A DNA stretch of 64,000 nt from Dermatemys mawii (lineage: Eukaryota; Chordata; Testudines; Dermatemydidae): contig ML677364.1 of assembly GCA_007922305.1 (NCBI GenBank), forward strand, positions 18,312,260 to 18,376,259, written 5' to 3'. The translations under genes were made by a program, and so were the position numbers. Within the stretch, counting starts at the first letter, position 1. Every line of letters starts with the position of its first letter. The notes under the pieces were generated by a model that did not search any database, was not told the DNA's origin, and worked only from the letters and a program-made list of their open reading frames with translations. Shown here piece by piece: positions 33,696-46,271 of the stretch.

Positions 33696-33935
33696 GGTGT
33701 TTTTGTCTTGTCATTTTTCTGTGTCAGTTCATTCAAGAGCTCATTCATGGCTCATTACAACAATTTGTAACACACATCTGCCTGCTAAGCCTTGGTAGCC
33801 CACTCATGTATAACAATCTAACCCTTATTGTCCATTCCATTTCAAGTAGCCTCCTACAACTTGCATTACCCCTTATGTTTAACAATCTGTCTCAACTTGT
33901 GTTTAGCTCAGAAACTTGGATTTCCTTCCTCAGAC

Positions 33936-33963
33936 CTGAAGAAGAGCTCCGAGTAGCTCGAAA
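33936..33963 (+). ncRNA. Hammerhead-ribozyme-like motif, canonical core, right PLE arm
   Basis: CTGAAGA (33936-33942), A, stem II GAGCT/AGCTC with hexaloop CCGAGT (33944-33959), then GAAA (33960-33963) followed by GCTTGG. All conserved hammerhead core bases visible in these segments are intact. Stem I and III pairing and the cleavage triplet could not be settled by eye. Confidence 0.7.
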
Positions 33964-34029
33964 GCTTGGACCTTCTACTAATAGAAGTTGGTCCAATAAA
34001 AGATATTGCCTCACCTACCTTGTCTTTCT

Positions 34030-36939
34030 CATGTCCCGGCACCAACACCAGTACAGCAACACTGCAAATGTAATAAAACCAGAACAGACAAAATGAAATC
34101 TTGAATAAATTAGAGCATATCAGCACTCACATCATCAGAGTTTCAAAATAACTGGTGTTTAGACAAAGTAGTTTTAGGTAAACTAGAAAACAAAGCTATA
34201 AAAAAGTCAAAGCAGGACACAAAACCCAGAACCTATCATAGGAACAAATTGTAGACGTACAGTTCTTTGGCCTAGTCATATTCTGCACATATTAATAAAA
34301 AATCCCTAACACTTAACATGTCTTAAAAAAACCTCACACTGATTTCAAATGCAATGGAAATATTTTTTGCTAAGAAAAAATTAATTCTATTTTTAGACAC
34401 TTTAATGGCAATAACTTAACTGTATCTTCAATCTATGTCCCTCAGACAAAATCCCAAAGAGACAAACAAAAAGACAGGCACAGACAACACTGCTCAATCG
34501 ATCTCAGGTTGTATATAAGGCAGAGGAAATGTGTTCTTGCTTGCCTGAAATCACATAATCAATGGGAAAAGATTCTGGTGGAAACTCAGAGCTCCAGGAA
34601 CATAAGCAACTAAAAAGCAAATAGTTTGGGAAGTAAGGCAAATCTTCCTGGGAAGTCCCTTTACTCCATGCCTTCAAATGGCTAGTACATCTGCAAAGGA
34701 GGTAGTTCATTCTCCCCATATGAGTGATCTTAGTTCCAGGGATTTTAAAATACTTTTTTTGTGGCCAGTACATAAAGACAACAGAAACTGAAATTTATAC
34801 TCTATCTCTAATTAATTTACAATATAAATGCACTGTAATCATTCTAAAAATATATATGTATTAATTAAGCAAGACTAAAAGGGGAATAAAACCTTAAGCA
34901 TTAAGTTACTCTTGTGGTTATATGAATTAGTTGTAATTACAGATATAAAAACATAGGACCATATTGCAATCATAATATAAATAGATAGTAATTTCTGTAT
35001 CTGGGTTATGAAGTGTATCCAAAAGTTCAGTGATGAGTCTAAACACAAACAAATGGATTCTATATTATCATACAAAATCTTGATTATGGCACAATTAAAT
35101 ATCATATTATACTGTAAAGAACAAATATTAATAGGTTTGAAATAAAATCTTCAAAAAAATCAGGAAATTTTTAGTGAACCTTTTAACTGTTGTCTTAATA
35201 TTCCCCCTGTATTGCTGCCAACTCTCCACCTACAGACCAGAAATCCTTTTAAATTTGCCCATCTTTCCCCTTCTACAATAGTTTTCCAATACTGGGTTAT
35301 AGTGGATATTGTATCTAAAGTGATGGCCCAATTTCAAATGAAATTACATGTTCAACTGACATAGCCCACAGAGCTCATAACCAGGATGACCCCAACTTTT
35401 CAGGCCCAGCAGAAGGTAGAAATTTATTATATACCTTTAAATTATTGTGAAATACATTTCAAACTCTACAGAAGCTCCTTCAGCGTAGCCTGAAGGGCTC
35501 ACAGAATCTCTTCTAAAATGTGCCATACTCAGCTGACATAGTACTAATAGAGGCCATAGCAACTTTCGTAAGTTCAGCTCAAGACACAGATTGAGGATTA
35601 ATACATAAAATCAGTAGGCAAACCATTTTTTATGTATAATACAAGTGGATAACTAATGACAAAATTTGTACAAAACTGATAATAATGGCACCATTTTTCT
35701 GAATTCCATCATTCAAAAAACCAATTTCTATAATAAATACTAAACTATCCCCAAAATTTCCCTTTGGCCTGAGTCTAAATAGCTCTTTTTCCCCTGAAAA
35801 TTTTGTTGTTGATAAAGAAAGTTAAAAGTTTATTTTCTGTTATCTGACTCAGTTTCACAACACAGCGTGACTCAGAGAGCAGAACGGAAATGAACTGGAG
35901 AATCTAAAGCGAGTTAGTGATGATAAATTATGACCCAGTATCTTCTGGCAGGAAGTACACAACTTACAGTGAAGTAAATGGGAGTTCTGTAGGCAAAATT
36001 ATGGAAGGATCCAGCCCATAATGCTCATCGGCCTTGGTTATTGCTGTTCCATAAGCAGATTTATATTAGCTTACTAATGTGGGGTTGGCAAAATGATAAA
36101 CAAACCTTTAAAACTGGGCACAACAGGATAGCCAAGAATATTCTATTTTTATGTAATATTTGGTTAGCTTTCAGTTATATCTATCTGGGACTTGGCTGTC
36201 CCTCTTCAGCATAGCATACAAGGCTAAGCAACAAAAGGTAAAGGTAAAATGTGGTATTTTTTGTAAATCTTTACTTTCAGAAAATGAAAAGCACCTGAAA
36301 AGACCAGTATTAAATATGCAGACATAAATAACTAGTCAAAATTTCCTCATAAAAGTTTCCTTTTATCTTACACTATCCTGGAACAAATTTTCTGAAGACT
36401 GATTGACTAGCTGTCTCTGCTGCTCTTTAAAAATGTGCATAGCTCTGTCCCTATGCCAGGCACCATATTAAACCACTGTCATTATTAAAGAAAAACTGGA
36501 AGATTCAATGTCCTCTTTGACAGTACTTGTTTGAAATATATTTGTGCCAAGCCTTAGAGAGGCTTCCCCCTGCAATGATCAGGAACCTCTCTCAATGTGC
36601 TGCTTACATTATGAATATTGTAAACAGCATTAACAGGTATTCATTGGTGGGCTGGGATGAACTGTCTACCACAAATGTGGTCAGCGAAAGGGAAAACAAA
36701 TGGGGAAATTCATAAAATTACATAGCAAACTCACCCAGTTTTCAGTCCCATTTATGGAGTCAATATACCCCAAGTCTGCTTCCCACTCATGTGACCAGTT
36801 AGTATACCTTTTTCTTCGTGCTTCCTTTATCACACCCTTTTCTGGTGGTGCTATACCCCCCGCCCCCCAGCATGCCTTCACTTGCATAGGCTATCCTCAC
36901 ATCAACTCAGTTGGCAGGGTTTATATTTTACAGTGCCAC
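34030..36939. other. Intronic sequence, nothing recognised
   Basis: About 2.9 kb of AT-rich intron with few recognisable repeats. A phrase at 35955-36015 (AGTGAAGTAAATGGGAGTTC, GGATCCAGCCC) resembles a common sauropsid repeat but is too short to delimit. Confidence 0.45.
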
Positions 36940-37713
36940 GAGGTATGTCTACACTAGAGCTGGAAAATGTACATTTCCACTTCAGGAGACATACCTGAAC
37001 TAGATCTGATTGAGCTAGTGTGTTAAAAATAGAAGTGTAGCTATTGTGACAAAGCTCCAAGTTTGTACTTGTGGGTCCTGCGCTTTCTGGCAGATTTAGG
37101 GGCCTCAGAAACTCATCTAGGCCCCAGAGTGACCTCCCTTTCTCAGTATAATTGGCAAGAGTCACCGCCTAGTGAGTTACCTTCATCACAGGCCAGTATG
37201 AAAGGTGGAAAAAGGGGGGAGCCCGGGCCCGCCCTCTACTCCGGACTCCAGCCCAGGGACCCTAATAGTATCAGCTAAGATGGCTGAACTTTTATCCACA
37301 AAACACAATACAATTCCCTGGGCTACTTCCCCACAGCAGTCCCTGCTTCTTCAAACTCCACTTCACCCTTACCTCAGGGCTTCCTTACTTGCATATGATA
37401 GGTCTATCACTCAGTCTCACCAACAGCACAACTTCTTCCCACAGCTCCTGACATCCACACCCACCTGACTAACTGGGAGGTTTTTAACTGGTTTCAGCCA
37501 GTGCCTGACTGGCTTCAGGTGTCCCAATCAGGCTAGCTGTTTCTACTCCTTTCTAGAAGCTTCCTGATTGGCCTGGAGTAGCCTTTGTTTGGCTATCCAG
37601 GGAACAGGGACCTGCACATCCTGAGGCTGATATACCTGCCTTCCAGCACTCTCCTATACCCTTCTGGTCTAACTCCATCACACTATGGTGACGTGAGAGG
37701 TGTACAAAAGAAC
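36940..37713. mobile_element. MITE with GTATGTCTACACT terminus, split by an LTR
   Basis: GAGGTATGTCTACACTAGAG through AAAAATAGAAGTGTAGCTAT (36940-37044) resumes after the LTR as GGTGACGTGAGAGG. A related copy lies at 55700. The right end is uncertain. Confidence 0.5.
37045..37682. mobile_element. Solo LTR with 4-bp target duplication
   Basis: It starts TGTGACAAAGCTCC and ends AACTCCATCACA, that is TG…CA with short inverted termini TGTGAC/ATCACA. Flanking CTAT occurs at 37041-37044 and 37683-37686. No internal retroviral genes are present, so it is a solo LTR left by recombination. Class cannot be fixed; the four-base duplication is compatible with several ERV or Gypsy-type groups. Confidence 0.8.
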
Positions 37714-38332
37714 AGAACAAACATGTAGGGACAAAATCAGACAGGCCAAGACACAAAATGAATTAACTTATGAGGGGACATAAAAAGCAATAAGGGGAGG
37801 TTTTTTCCATTAGGAGCAAGAGAAAGATGAAGGAAAGTATAGGTTCTCTACTTAGTGGGTAAGAAGAACTAATACTTGATGACATCAAGAAGGCTGAGGT
37901 GTTGAATGACTATTTTGCTTCAGTCTTCACTAACAAGGTTAATGGTTAATGGTAATCAGGTACTCAACACAATATCAACAGCAAGGGAGGAATACAAGCC
38001 AGAGTAGAATGGGTTAAAGGATATTTAAATAAGTTACAGGTATTCAAGTCAGCAGAGCCTGATGAAATTCATCCTAGGATATTTAAGGAACCAGTTGACA
38101 CACACTTGGAATTGTTAGGAATTATCTTTGAGAACTCAGAGGACAGTCAAGTTTCCAGAAGACTGGAGAAGGACAAACATAGTACCTTATCTTTAACGTA
38201 CCTATCTAAATAAGTATAGACAAGTCAGCCTAATTTCAATACCTGAAAAGATAATGGAACAAATTATTAAAAAATTAATTTGTAAGCACTTAGAAGATAA
38301 TTAGGGATGTAAACAGGGTTTCAAAAAGTAAT
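37714..38332 (+). pseudogene. CR1-type LINE ORF2 fragment (reverse transcriptase)
   Basis: Frameshifted frames give FNDYFASVFTNK-like sequence, then AEPDEIHPRIFKEP, then VSLISIPEKIMEQII. These are the N-terminal reverse-transcriptase motifs of CR1/L2 LINEs (DGIHPR…KEL, YRPVSL…K…E). The fragment ends before the catalytic YADD motif. Stops and frameshifts show it is dead. Confidence 0.8.
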
Positions 38333-40118
38333 TGTGTAACCCACGGGCTGCACATGGCCCATGAGTGTAATCTACTGGCAGGCTGTGAGACCGTGTTTAC
38401 ACTGACTGTCTGCAGGCAGATTTGAATTGGGATCAGCTGTTACAAGGTTTAAGAGCAAAATGGCTAAAAATCTGGGACGTAACCCTCCCATGACATTTCC
38501 CCCTTCTTGAATTATGGCTAGTTTGGATTTGAGGTTGAGATTCAGGCTCATCTCTAGTAACTGATGGGGGGAGGGGGGTGGGGTGGGGGGAGCCAGCAAT
38601 TTCACCAGCACTTCACACTTGAGACTTCTCAAATATCCTCATAAAAGTCCATTGCAGCAGAGGCTATTTTGGTCACAGCTAAATAAGTAAATGCCAGGAG
38701 AAAGTGTACTGGCTTGTCTGTCTTATATAAAGAAACTCCTCAAATAAATGAATAATAGTAAATATAACACTCTAGTCGGTAGCATAAACACTGAAACAAT
38801 CACTTTGTTTTGAGACTGAACACTCTGAAACCCAAAATAAGGATGAACAAAGCTACAAGTCATTCCTTGGACATGTGTCGATTGCATAAGGAGCGAAAAT
38901 CAAGTCCAAGTCTAAGGTTTTTTTTCCTTGTCAGGCCAGGCAAATATTTAGTGGCTTCTAGGACAACTGGCATCTCAGACTCATTTGTCACAATTTTTTT
39001 GCAGCAATATATAACATCATATTGACTGTCCCTGAAGTTCAGTAATGCACACAACTGGCTGAAAGGAGCCAGAGAAGTAATTTAACATAGAAAGCTCAGT
39101 GGATATCTTCTATTGCTCAGTGGTAAATCAGGAAGTATATTCACTATAACTTTTTCCTTTAGGAAAAATGTATTGGACATCACAGCAATCAGGGTTTTTG
39201 ATTGTTTGAAGTGCAGGGCAGTAGCCTATCCACCATACAGCACAGACACGCACAGAGTTCACTTGTCCAGTCTGGGATTTTTGCTTGTCAGAGACTGCCA
39301 AGTAATAGGATTTTTCCTAGTCTGCTATTCACTAGTCTCAATGCGGTTTCTAATCTCACTCCCTTTGTGTCCTTTTTTTTCTAAATGCAATATTTCAGTG
39401 TTTGTTTATATATAAAGTTTACTATAAAGCACACATCTGGGTTCAGCCTGGCCTTCATCTGCAGTTAGGGTCTTTCCTCCAGGTGCAGCATATAAGGTTA
39501 CTTAGCCCTTTCTGGGCCACATTAATCTGATCAGGGCTTGTTGGTGGGTGGGAGTGTGTGATCCAGAGCTCATTTTATTTCATGCTACATGTTAGATTTG
39601 CCCTCTCGGAGTAGTACATGTCATCTGAAAAAAGTGCCAATAAATCCTTTAGGGTTAGGGCAAAGTATGTCTCTTGTCTGTACAGCATGTGCTCATTAAT
39701 CTGGGATAAAAGTTCCATTTTTGTTTAAATAATAATACATTGAAAGCTAAACTTGGCAGCAAATGAGATGCTATGAGAAAACAGAGAACTGATTAACCAG
39801 TGCTTTCAACTTTAAGCTATTTTAAGATTGTAGACTTGGCAGTTCCCTTTCTCCTTCGACAGCTGTTCTTGTTTAAGACATAGATAGAAATTAAATTGTT
39901 GGTATGCATTAGGCCATTACTGAGCATTTAGCCACAACATAAAACTACCATACATTTTGGTACAATTGCCAATGAGAAGAAGGGGCTGTGGTAAAAAGGA
40001 CTAAAATAACAGGTGGAGGAACAAAGTGATACAGTCAGAATGACTTAGCTGCTCATTTGCTTTGGTTTTATAGTGCATCTCTCCCACTCATCCACCAATT
40101 TTTTTGGTCTTTTTAGAT
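38333..40118. other. Intronic sequence with a G-rich tract
   Basis: A possible hAT-like scrap at 38340-38480 is too short to support. At 38566-38590 the plus strand is G6-A-G6-T-G4-T-G6, a strong G-quadruplex candidate. The rest is AT-rich intron without recognised genes. Confidence 0.5.
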
Positions 40119-40279
40119 CAATGGTTCTCAATCTTTTCCACACTGTGACCCCATTTTATAACAAAAACATGAAAGACCCTCCTCCCATCTAGCCACAAAG
40201 AATGGGAGGGTGGTGTTAACAGACAAGAACCTGGTCACAACTTCTCCAGGGCTTATGACCCCCAGGTTGAGAACTCGTG
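40119..40279. mobile_element. Short hAT-type MITE
   Basis: Left end CAATGGTTCTCAATC pairs with right end AGGTTGAGAACTCGTG. The 8-bp flanks TTTTAGAT and AGTTAGAG match at five positions. It is an old, decayed copy. Confidence 0.65.
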
Positions 40280-40287
40280 AGTTAGAG

Positions 40288-41753
40288 GGTAAGATCTTTA
40301 GGGCAGTGGGGCTCCTTTCACATATCTGTGAAGTACCAAGAAGCATTTTGATTCTCTAACAATAGTTAAGATATGCCTCAGTGGAAGCCCCTGAGAGAAA
40401 TGTAAAGATGTGTCCAGAAAAACCTCTTAGGCATCGGGCACTCCACTATTGCTCTGCAAACATTCACGTTTACTGTAGATATTTGTCTCTCTAGGTGAAC
40501 ACCAGCAGTGGTTTATTTACTGATTTTTGTCGTTAATATTTTCAGAATACAAAACCTCAGTTCCTTTTGTTTCCTGTTATCTTACTACACTGACATTCCA
40601 TTAGATATCTATTTAGATCTTGGTGCAGTTTCGAGGGATTTCACTTCTTATAAAGCTCCTGGCTACTTATAAATGCCACCTTTAGCAATATTACTTTTCT
40701 AGTGGTGGAAATGCTGTACCTTGATTAGCATGCCAGTCAGTTTCACCACTGGAAATCATTTCAGCATTTAACAGAGGACACCACATTAAAATTCCTCTAT
40801 AGAACCACATCATGTAAAAGTGAACACTGACAAATTAGCTATTCTTTTCATAGTGGCCCAGAACTTTTTTTTGCTGTCCCTTGAGACACGACTTCTTCTT
40901 TGTTGCTCTTCCTTTAGAAAATGTCTTTAAAATGATCTTCTGGGAATGATTCTGGGTCTACACTTCTTCTGTATTTGCTCACAAGACTAATAAATGAACT
41001 GGATATATTTTTAAAAGCTACTGATGATTATGGGTGCTTTAAAGAGACCATTTCATGAGCCATATTTCACTGCTATCTAATTCATGATCTAGAGAATTTT
41101 AGGAGTCAGAAGTCTTGATTTTATCAGATACCAAGGGACAGAAACAAAGACAGAATCTGATGCTGCTTCAGATCATAATGAAGCCAAGGCATGCACTTTA
41201 ATATTTGCCTAAATTTTAGGCATGAGTTTGGATTTCTACTAATTATTAGAGGCCAGATTGTGTTGCCTTACCCATGTTGGATAGCACCGTACTGCATAAG
41301 GTGTGTTGTTGACTATTTCTAGAGCAAGTACTGTTCAACATTATTAAGGATGCTGGAGTATGGCCTTTAACTGTACAGAACCAGTCAGTAAGCCTGCATA
41401 TCGAATACGGTGATGAGGATTGGAAACTCTCTCAAGTCAGTTAGTTAAATACAGCCAGATTCTCAATATATAGTCTGTAAAAATGCTCGAAACATTAAAA
41501 ACTGTGATTGACCTGATTGAAGAGGTTTCTTTTAATATCTCCAAAAATGTGGCTCTCATTGCATACGTCTTGCATTCTTTCCCAAACTTATATTAATATA
41601 ATGGGAGCACCTTCAGGGGAATACAGCTGCAAAGGTAAGCTAGACAAATGATTGGATCATAGTATTTTATGATGTTTCTAATGGCAGAGCTAAGAATCTA
41701 GCAGTGATGAAGGAAACACTTCCCCATCAGATTTCAAAGAGTGCAGTTATGGC
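40288..41753. other. Intronic sequence, nothing recognised
   Basis: AT-rich intron. No supportable gene, RNA or element. Confidence 0.5.
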
Positions 41754-42198
41754 TAGAGCAGAGTGAATCATTAGTGTTTCAATTTGGTTGCTAAGCTGAA
41801 AAACCAGGGAAAACCCACATCATTTGGGGTTAGTAAAAAATGGAAATGTTTAGGTTTACTCACTGATACAAAAAACCCAAAACTCCTTTTTTGGTTCAAA
41901 GGAGATATTTTTTTTCACCTGAAATGTGAAATGTTTTGGTTAACTTGGGGGGTGTTTAAAAAAATTAAATCTGGATACATTTCTAAGCAAAACACCTTTG
42001 AAACAAAAAGTTGAAATATTATTTTGAAAAGGTGGAGACAAGACATTTTGGGGTGGGGTTTTTTTGGAATTATCTCCTAACTTTTTTGGCTAAAACTATT
42101 TACAAGATTCAATCCAAATTGAGAACAAGTTTCAGTAGATCAAAAATTGCCTTTTTGCTGAATAAACCATTAGTCCAAAAAAATTCACTCAGCTCTAA
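41754..42198. mobile_element. AT-rich foldback MITE
   Basis: The left end TAGAGCAGAGTGAATCATT pairs with the right end AAAATTCACTCAGCTCTAA. The interior is rich in T- and A-runs and gives chance frames at 41784-42316. It is the same family as 43889-44348. Confidence 0.65.
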
Positions 42199-43888
42199 CT
42201 GTGACTTTATAACAAGGGGAAATGCAGAGTTGTGTTATTCCAGGGCCCACACAGGGAAGCAAATTGTGACATTAAGAGTTACACTCAGGTTCTTAGTTCC
42301 ATCCCTGGCTCTATGAACCTATTGGTGTTGGGAGTAATCTGCACCAGCCAGATACTTGTCATAGATTACTCCCTGTGAAATGTTGGCTCAACTATGCTGC
42401 TGGCATGTTGAAATGTGGAGGGAAGACTTAATCTAATCCCCCCACACAAGCGCAGAACCAACAGTGAGTCCACAGTTGCTCTCCTCCACAGGCAGATACC
42501 TGAGATACATGCAGTTCACACAGGGCAGTAAGGGGCCACTGAACACAAACTTTTGTAAAAATTCAGGTTTTATGGTAGCCTAGAATGTGCCCAGTAAAGA
42601 TAACCATACAAGTCACATGCTCAGCTCTTGTTTTCAGAAGCTCTAATAGGACTCCCACTAAGAAACTCACTGTCAATGCTTGGAGAATCTCTCTCACCAT
42701 TAAACAAAATACTACACAGTGATTATTAGACCCCAAACTATAAATTAGAGAGATCCCACTGATCACTTAAATACAAGAAAGTTTAAATAAGGTTAAATGC
42801 AGCAAAGACTTTCTCAGGTGAAAATGTCTGTCCTCATAGGGAGCACACACCACACTATGATTCAGGCCTATTCAACTCCAGTCTACTTGTAAATGCCATA
42901 AAGGCTTGTATGCTTAAATACCTTCCCTAAAGAATGTTTCCTTGTTCTCTGTTTAGCTGTTCTGCCATAGGGAATTACATGGATGGTTTATCCTTTTGCC
43001 TCTGGTTGCTTTAGAAGTGCTTGTATAAACTTGTTCCTTTGCTTACTACATAACAGTCTGTAATATTCAGGTTCCAACTGTTACTGCAGGATTCATAAAT
43101 TCTGGCCTTGGGATCTATGAAGTTATCTACTTGATAGCTTTTCTCTTTTGTTGTTGACAGAACAGAGATTTAGAACATGAGAATATCAGTGAATACCATA
43201 AAATCTCTTTGAGCCTCTCCATCACCACCTTTTCCCAACCCGCTACCCAACTATTCTCCATCTGCATTTCCAGAAACCGCTCTGCATGTAAAAGGATTTA
43301 CTGTATTTGAAATGCCACTTGTGGGTCTGATATTTTTTCCTCTCATTACGACTCACTTCTTCGCTATCCTCACTTTGACAGGTTTTGATTTTTTACTATT
43401 TAGGCATTTTCATAACCATATTATAGCTTCCATTCCAAGGAATATTGGGATTCTGGAGTTTCTGTGGGCAAGATTTTCAAAGGCACAAGTTGGATTCAGC
43501 AGCCCGATGTCCATGGGCTTTCATGAGATGAGCACTTAACTGCTCTTTGTAAATCTCTCTTCTACATCTGTTATATGATAGTGAGAGGTCAATGGCAGGT
43601 TAAGGTGATAATTTAAGCTTGTGTCCAATGAGTTGTCTCACAAGGCATGGACAAAGAGAACTGTCAGATCGCACAATAGTAACCGGGTGCCCCAAAGCCT
43701 AAGTTTTGACATTTGTGAGTTTGAATGGTCACTCAGAATGGGCATTTTTATAGGCTCCCGTGTTATGTTTACCCAAGGAAAGTATGTTAATAAGACATTT
43801 AACATGCCAAGCACTACTTAGTATTGAGTGTATCTGGACAATTTATGTTTAAAAATGAATTAACTGATTGGAGAGACAGAGTAATGTG
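42199..43888. other. Intronic sequence, nothing recognised
   Basis: AT-rich intron with no gene. A scrap at about 43090-43130 (TTCTGGCCTTGGGATCTATG) may be a CR1 tail but is too short to call. Confidence 0.45.
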
Positions 43889-44348
43889 TAGCGCTGGGTG
43901 AAGAACTGATTTTCAGTTTGGTGGCCAAACCAGAAAATGAAAAAATACACATTTTCAAATTTCTTGGCAAAATGAAAAAATTGATTTTTTCCTTGTCTTT
44001 CTTTTGAGTCCAATGAAACATTTTGTTCAAAGTGAAATGTTTTATTTTGGTGGTTTAAAAAAATAACATAAAATTTAGGGAAGTATGTAAAGTAAATATC
44101 TGTCCTAAACTTGAAATCAAAATGCTTGGTTTCAGAAATACAGAAATAAACAGTTTTGGCATTCTCAAACTGGTCATGGGGGGGTGGGGGCGCGGGAGAG
44201 GGGAGACAGAGTTGTTTGGTTGGTTGTGTGTGTGTGTGTTTAACTAAAACATTAGCCAAAGTTTATTCAAATTCACTAGCAGTTTCAGTTGCCAAAATCT
44301 GCATTTTTCGGTAAAAACTATTCACACAAAAAATTTCTCCCAGTTCTA
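43889..44348. mobile_element. AT-rich foldback MITE, second copy
   Basis: The left end TAGCGCTGGGTGAAGAACTG pairs with the right end AAATTTCTCCCAGTTCTA. It contains a (TG)n run at 44225-44239. The 136-aa minus frame at 43849-44259 is contained almost wholly within this repeat and is rejected as a gene. Confidence 0.65.
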
Positions 44349-44355
44349 ATCGAGT

Positions 44356-44595
44356 AGTAATTCAGATTCTGGACTAGGACTTCAAAGCCCTGGGTTCTAC
44401 TCCTTGCTCTATCACTGAGCTGCTGTATGACCTTGGGCATGTCTCTTCTTCTTTGTGCTTGTTTTGCCTCTGTTTTGTCTATTTAGATTTGTAAGCATTT
44501 CAGAGTAGGAACTGCCTCTTAGTATGTGTATGTACAAATCCTATCGCAGTGGGGCTCTGACCTAAGCGAGGCCCCCATGTGCTACTTTCATATTA
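44356..44595 (+). mobile_element. MIR/CORE-type SINE
   Basis: The CCCTGGGTTCTACTCCTTGC head, CACTGAGCTGCTGTATGACC and CTTGGGCATGTCTCTTCTTC match the MIR core. The tail GTAAGCATTTCAGAGTAGG, then GTGGGGCTCTGACC, is the form seen in sauropsid copies. Confidence 0.85.
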
Positions 44596-45068
44596 ACCAC
44601 TTTCATATTATTAGTATTCTACCTTTAGCCTCCTCTATAGAGTTAATCATGACCGCTAATACAATTCTAAACATGACTCTCCTTGTCCACACTAAGGGAA
44701 AAATTATGTTTATCATCATAGAGTTAAAAGTGTACCAGTTAACATGTTTTCTTACATGACACATGTTCCCAGTATTGACATGAGTTATGAGTAACTCTAT
44801 AATCCAGGATACATGCCAGGGTGGCTTCCTATCTGAAATATAAGGAACTGTAATTGCATCTATTGCACCACTATGTCCTGGAGCTATAGTTATATATACA
44901 TAGTTATATATACATATATGCTGTACAGTATAACAAAAATTACATGAACAGTTGAAGCCAATGCTTTACACAGGATATGATCACTGAGACTGGGTGCCTA
45001 GGATTTAATGGGCACTTTGGGTGCCTCCAGATTCAATAGTTATTTCAATTGGGGAAATTCATCTACAG

Positions 45069-45379
45069 CAGGGGTAGGCAACCTATGGCACGAGTGCCAA
45101 AGGCAGCACACAAGCTGATTTTCAGTGGCACTCACACTGCCCAGGTCCTGGCCACTGGTCCATGGGGCTCTGCATTTCTATTTAATTTTAAATGAAGCTT
45201 CTTAAACATTTTAAAAACCTTATTTACTTTACATACAAGAATAGTTTATTTTTATATTGAAGACTTAAGGAAAGAGACCTTCTAAAAATGTTAAAATGTA
45301 TTACTGGCATGTGGAACCTTAAGTTATAGGGAATAAATGAAAACTCGGCACACCACTTCTGAAAGGTTGCCAACCCCTG
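45069..45379. mobile_element. hAT-type MITE with 8-bp target duplication
   Basis: TIRs are CAGGGGTAGGCAACC and GGTTGCCAACCCCTG. Flanks ATCTACAG (45061-45068) and ATTTACAG (45380-45387) differ at one base. The interior is AT-rich and non-coding. Confidence 0.92.
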
Positions 45380-45768
45380 ATTTACAGTATTTGACTTCCA
45401 TCATGAGTATTAATTTTGAGCTATTTCTATGGTGGTAACATAATTAATTAAATTTCACTCATAAAAAATGAAAAGTTAAGCGCATCACATACTCTGTACA
45501 AAGTAATAAAAATTTAAGTGATATTATTATCCATCTTTTCTCACAAAACATAGCAAATCTAATATTTCTGTTTGAGATGAATGCGTAGGTTAACATCTTC
45601 CATAACTCTTCATTTCCTGATCCCATATCTTTTCTGCCTGAAGGTACAACATTATTAAAACAATATGAGCCATTTTTTCATCATGTTTTATAAATATTTC
45701 ATCACGGAAGTAATCCTGACATTTTTGCTCACTCTGGGCTCTATCCTGCTGGGTGCTGAGCAATCTGG

Positions 45769-45869
45769 CCCTGATCCAATAGAGCACTTTGCATGTGAGT
45801 AGCCCCACTGACTTGAATGGGATTACTCAGGTATTTACATATAAGCTTAAGCACTTTGATGGATCAGGG
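45769..45869. repeat. Short foldback MITE (CCCTGATCCA termini)
   Basis: Perfect 10-bp inverted ends, CCCTGATCCA and TGGATCAGGG, surround partly self-complementary sequence with CCCACTGACTTGAATGGG. Confidence 0.75.
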
Positions 45870-46271
45870 TAAGAGTGCTTGGAACCTTGCAGGATGAAGC
45901 CCCTCTGTGTTCAGGAAAAACTCCCAGAGAGGTCAGTGGAAGCTTTGCAAAAGCATAGAGAATCTGTTTGTGAGCTCAGGTGTACAATAGCAGAGGGGCA
46001 TACAAGAAACCTCCTCTCTACTTTTGGCAGCTGTGCAAGGACAGCACAAAATACCCTCTGAAGAGCACAAGGACTGCTCCCTCCTGTTCTTCATCCCCCA
46101 ACCCTATGGAAATCAGGTCAGCCAAAAAAAGGTGAGGTCATGCTCCATTTCCCCATAACAGACCAAGGAGTGGGGCTGTTGCATGAAGGAGAGCATTCTC
46201 CATAATGACTGGTGCAAAATATACATGCGTCATGTCCCAGCAGCAGTGCCAGGGGGATTGAGATTTAGGCA

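Larger units (their letters stand above)
32976..34029. mobile_element. Inverted pair of Penelope-like element ends
   Basis: The left arm (minus orientation, 32976-33097 and 33399 to about 33705) and right arm (plus, about 33806-34029) share the PLE tail GAAGTTGGTCCAATAAAAGA followed by CACCTACCTTGTCT, a hammerhead-like core, and the block ATAACAATCTAACC…CCATTTCAAGT. The left arm is interrupted by a MITE. Paired inverted terminal pieces are a known PLE insertion form. No target duplication was found; the left end lies five bases beyond the TA duplication of the Tigger element. Confidence 0.8.

Noticed and set aside
43849..44259. 136-codon minus frame
   Set aside because: It lies within an AT-rich foldback MITE and its composition reflects repeated A/T runs.
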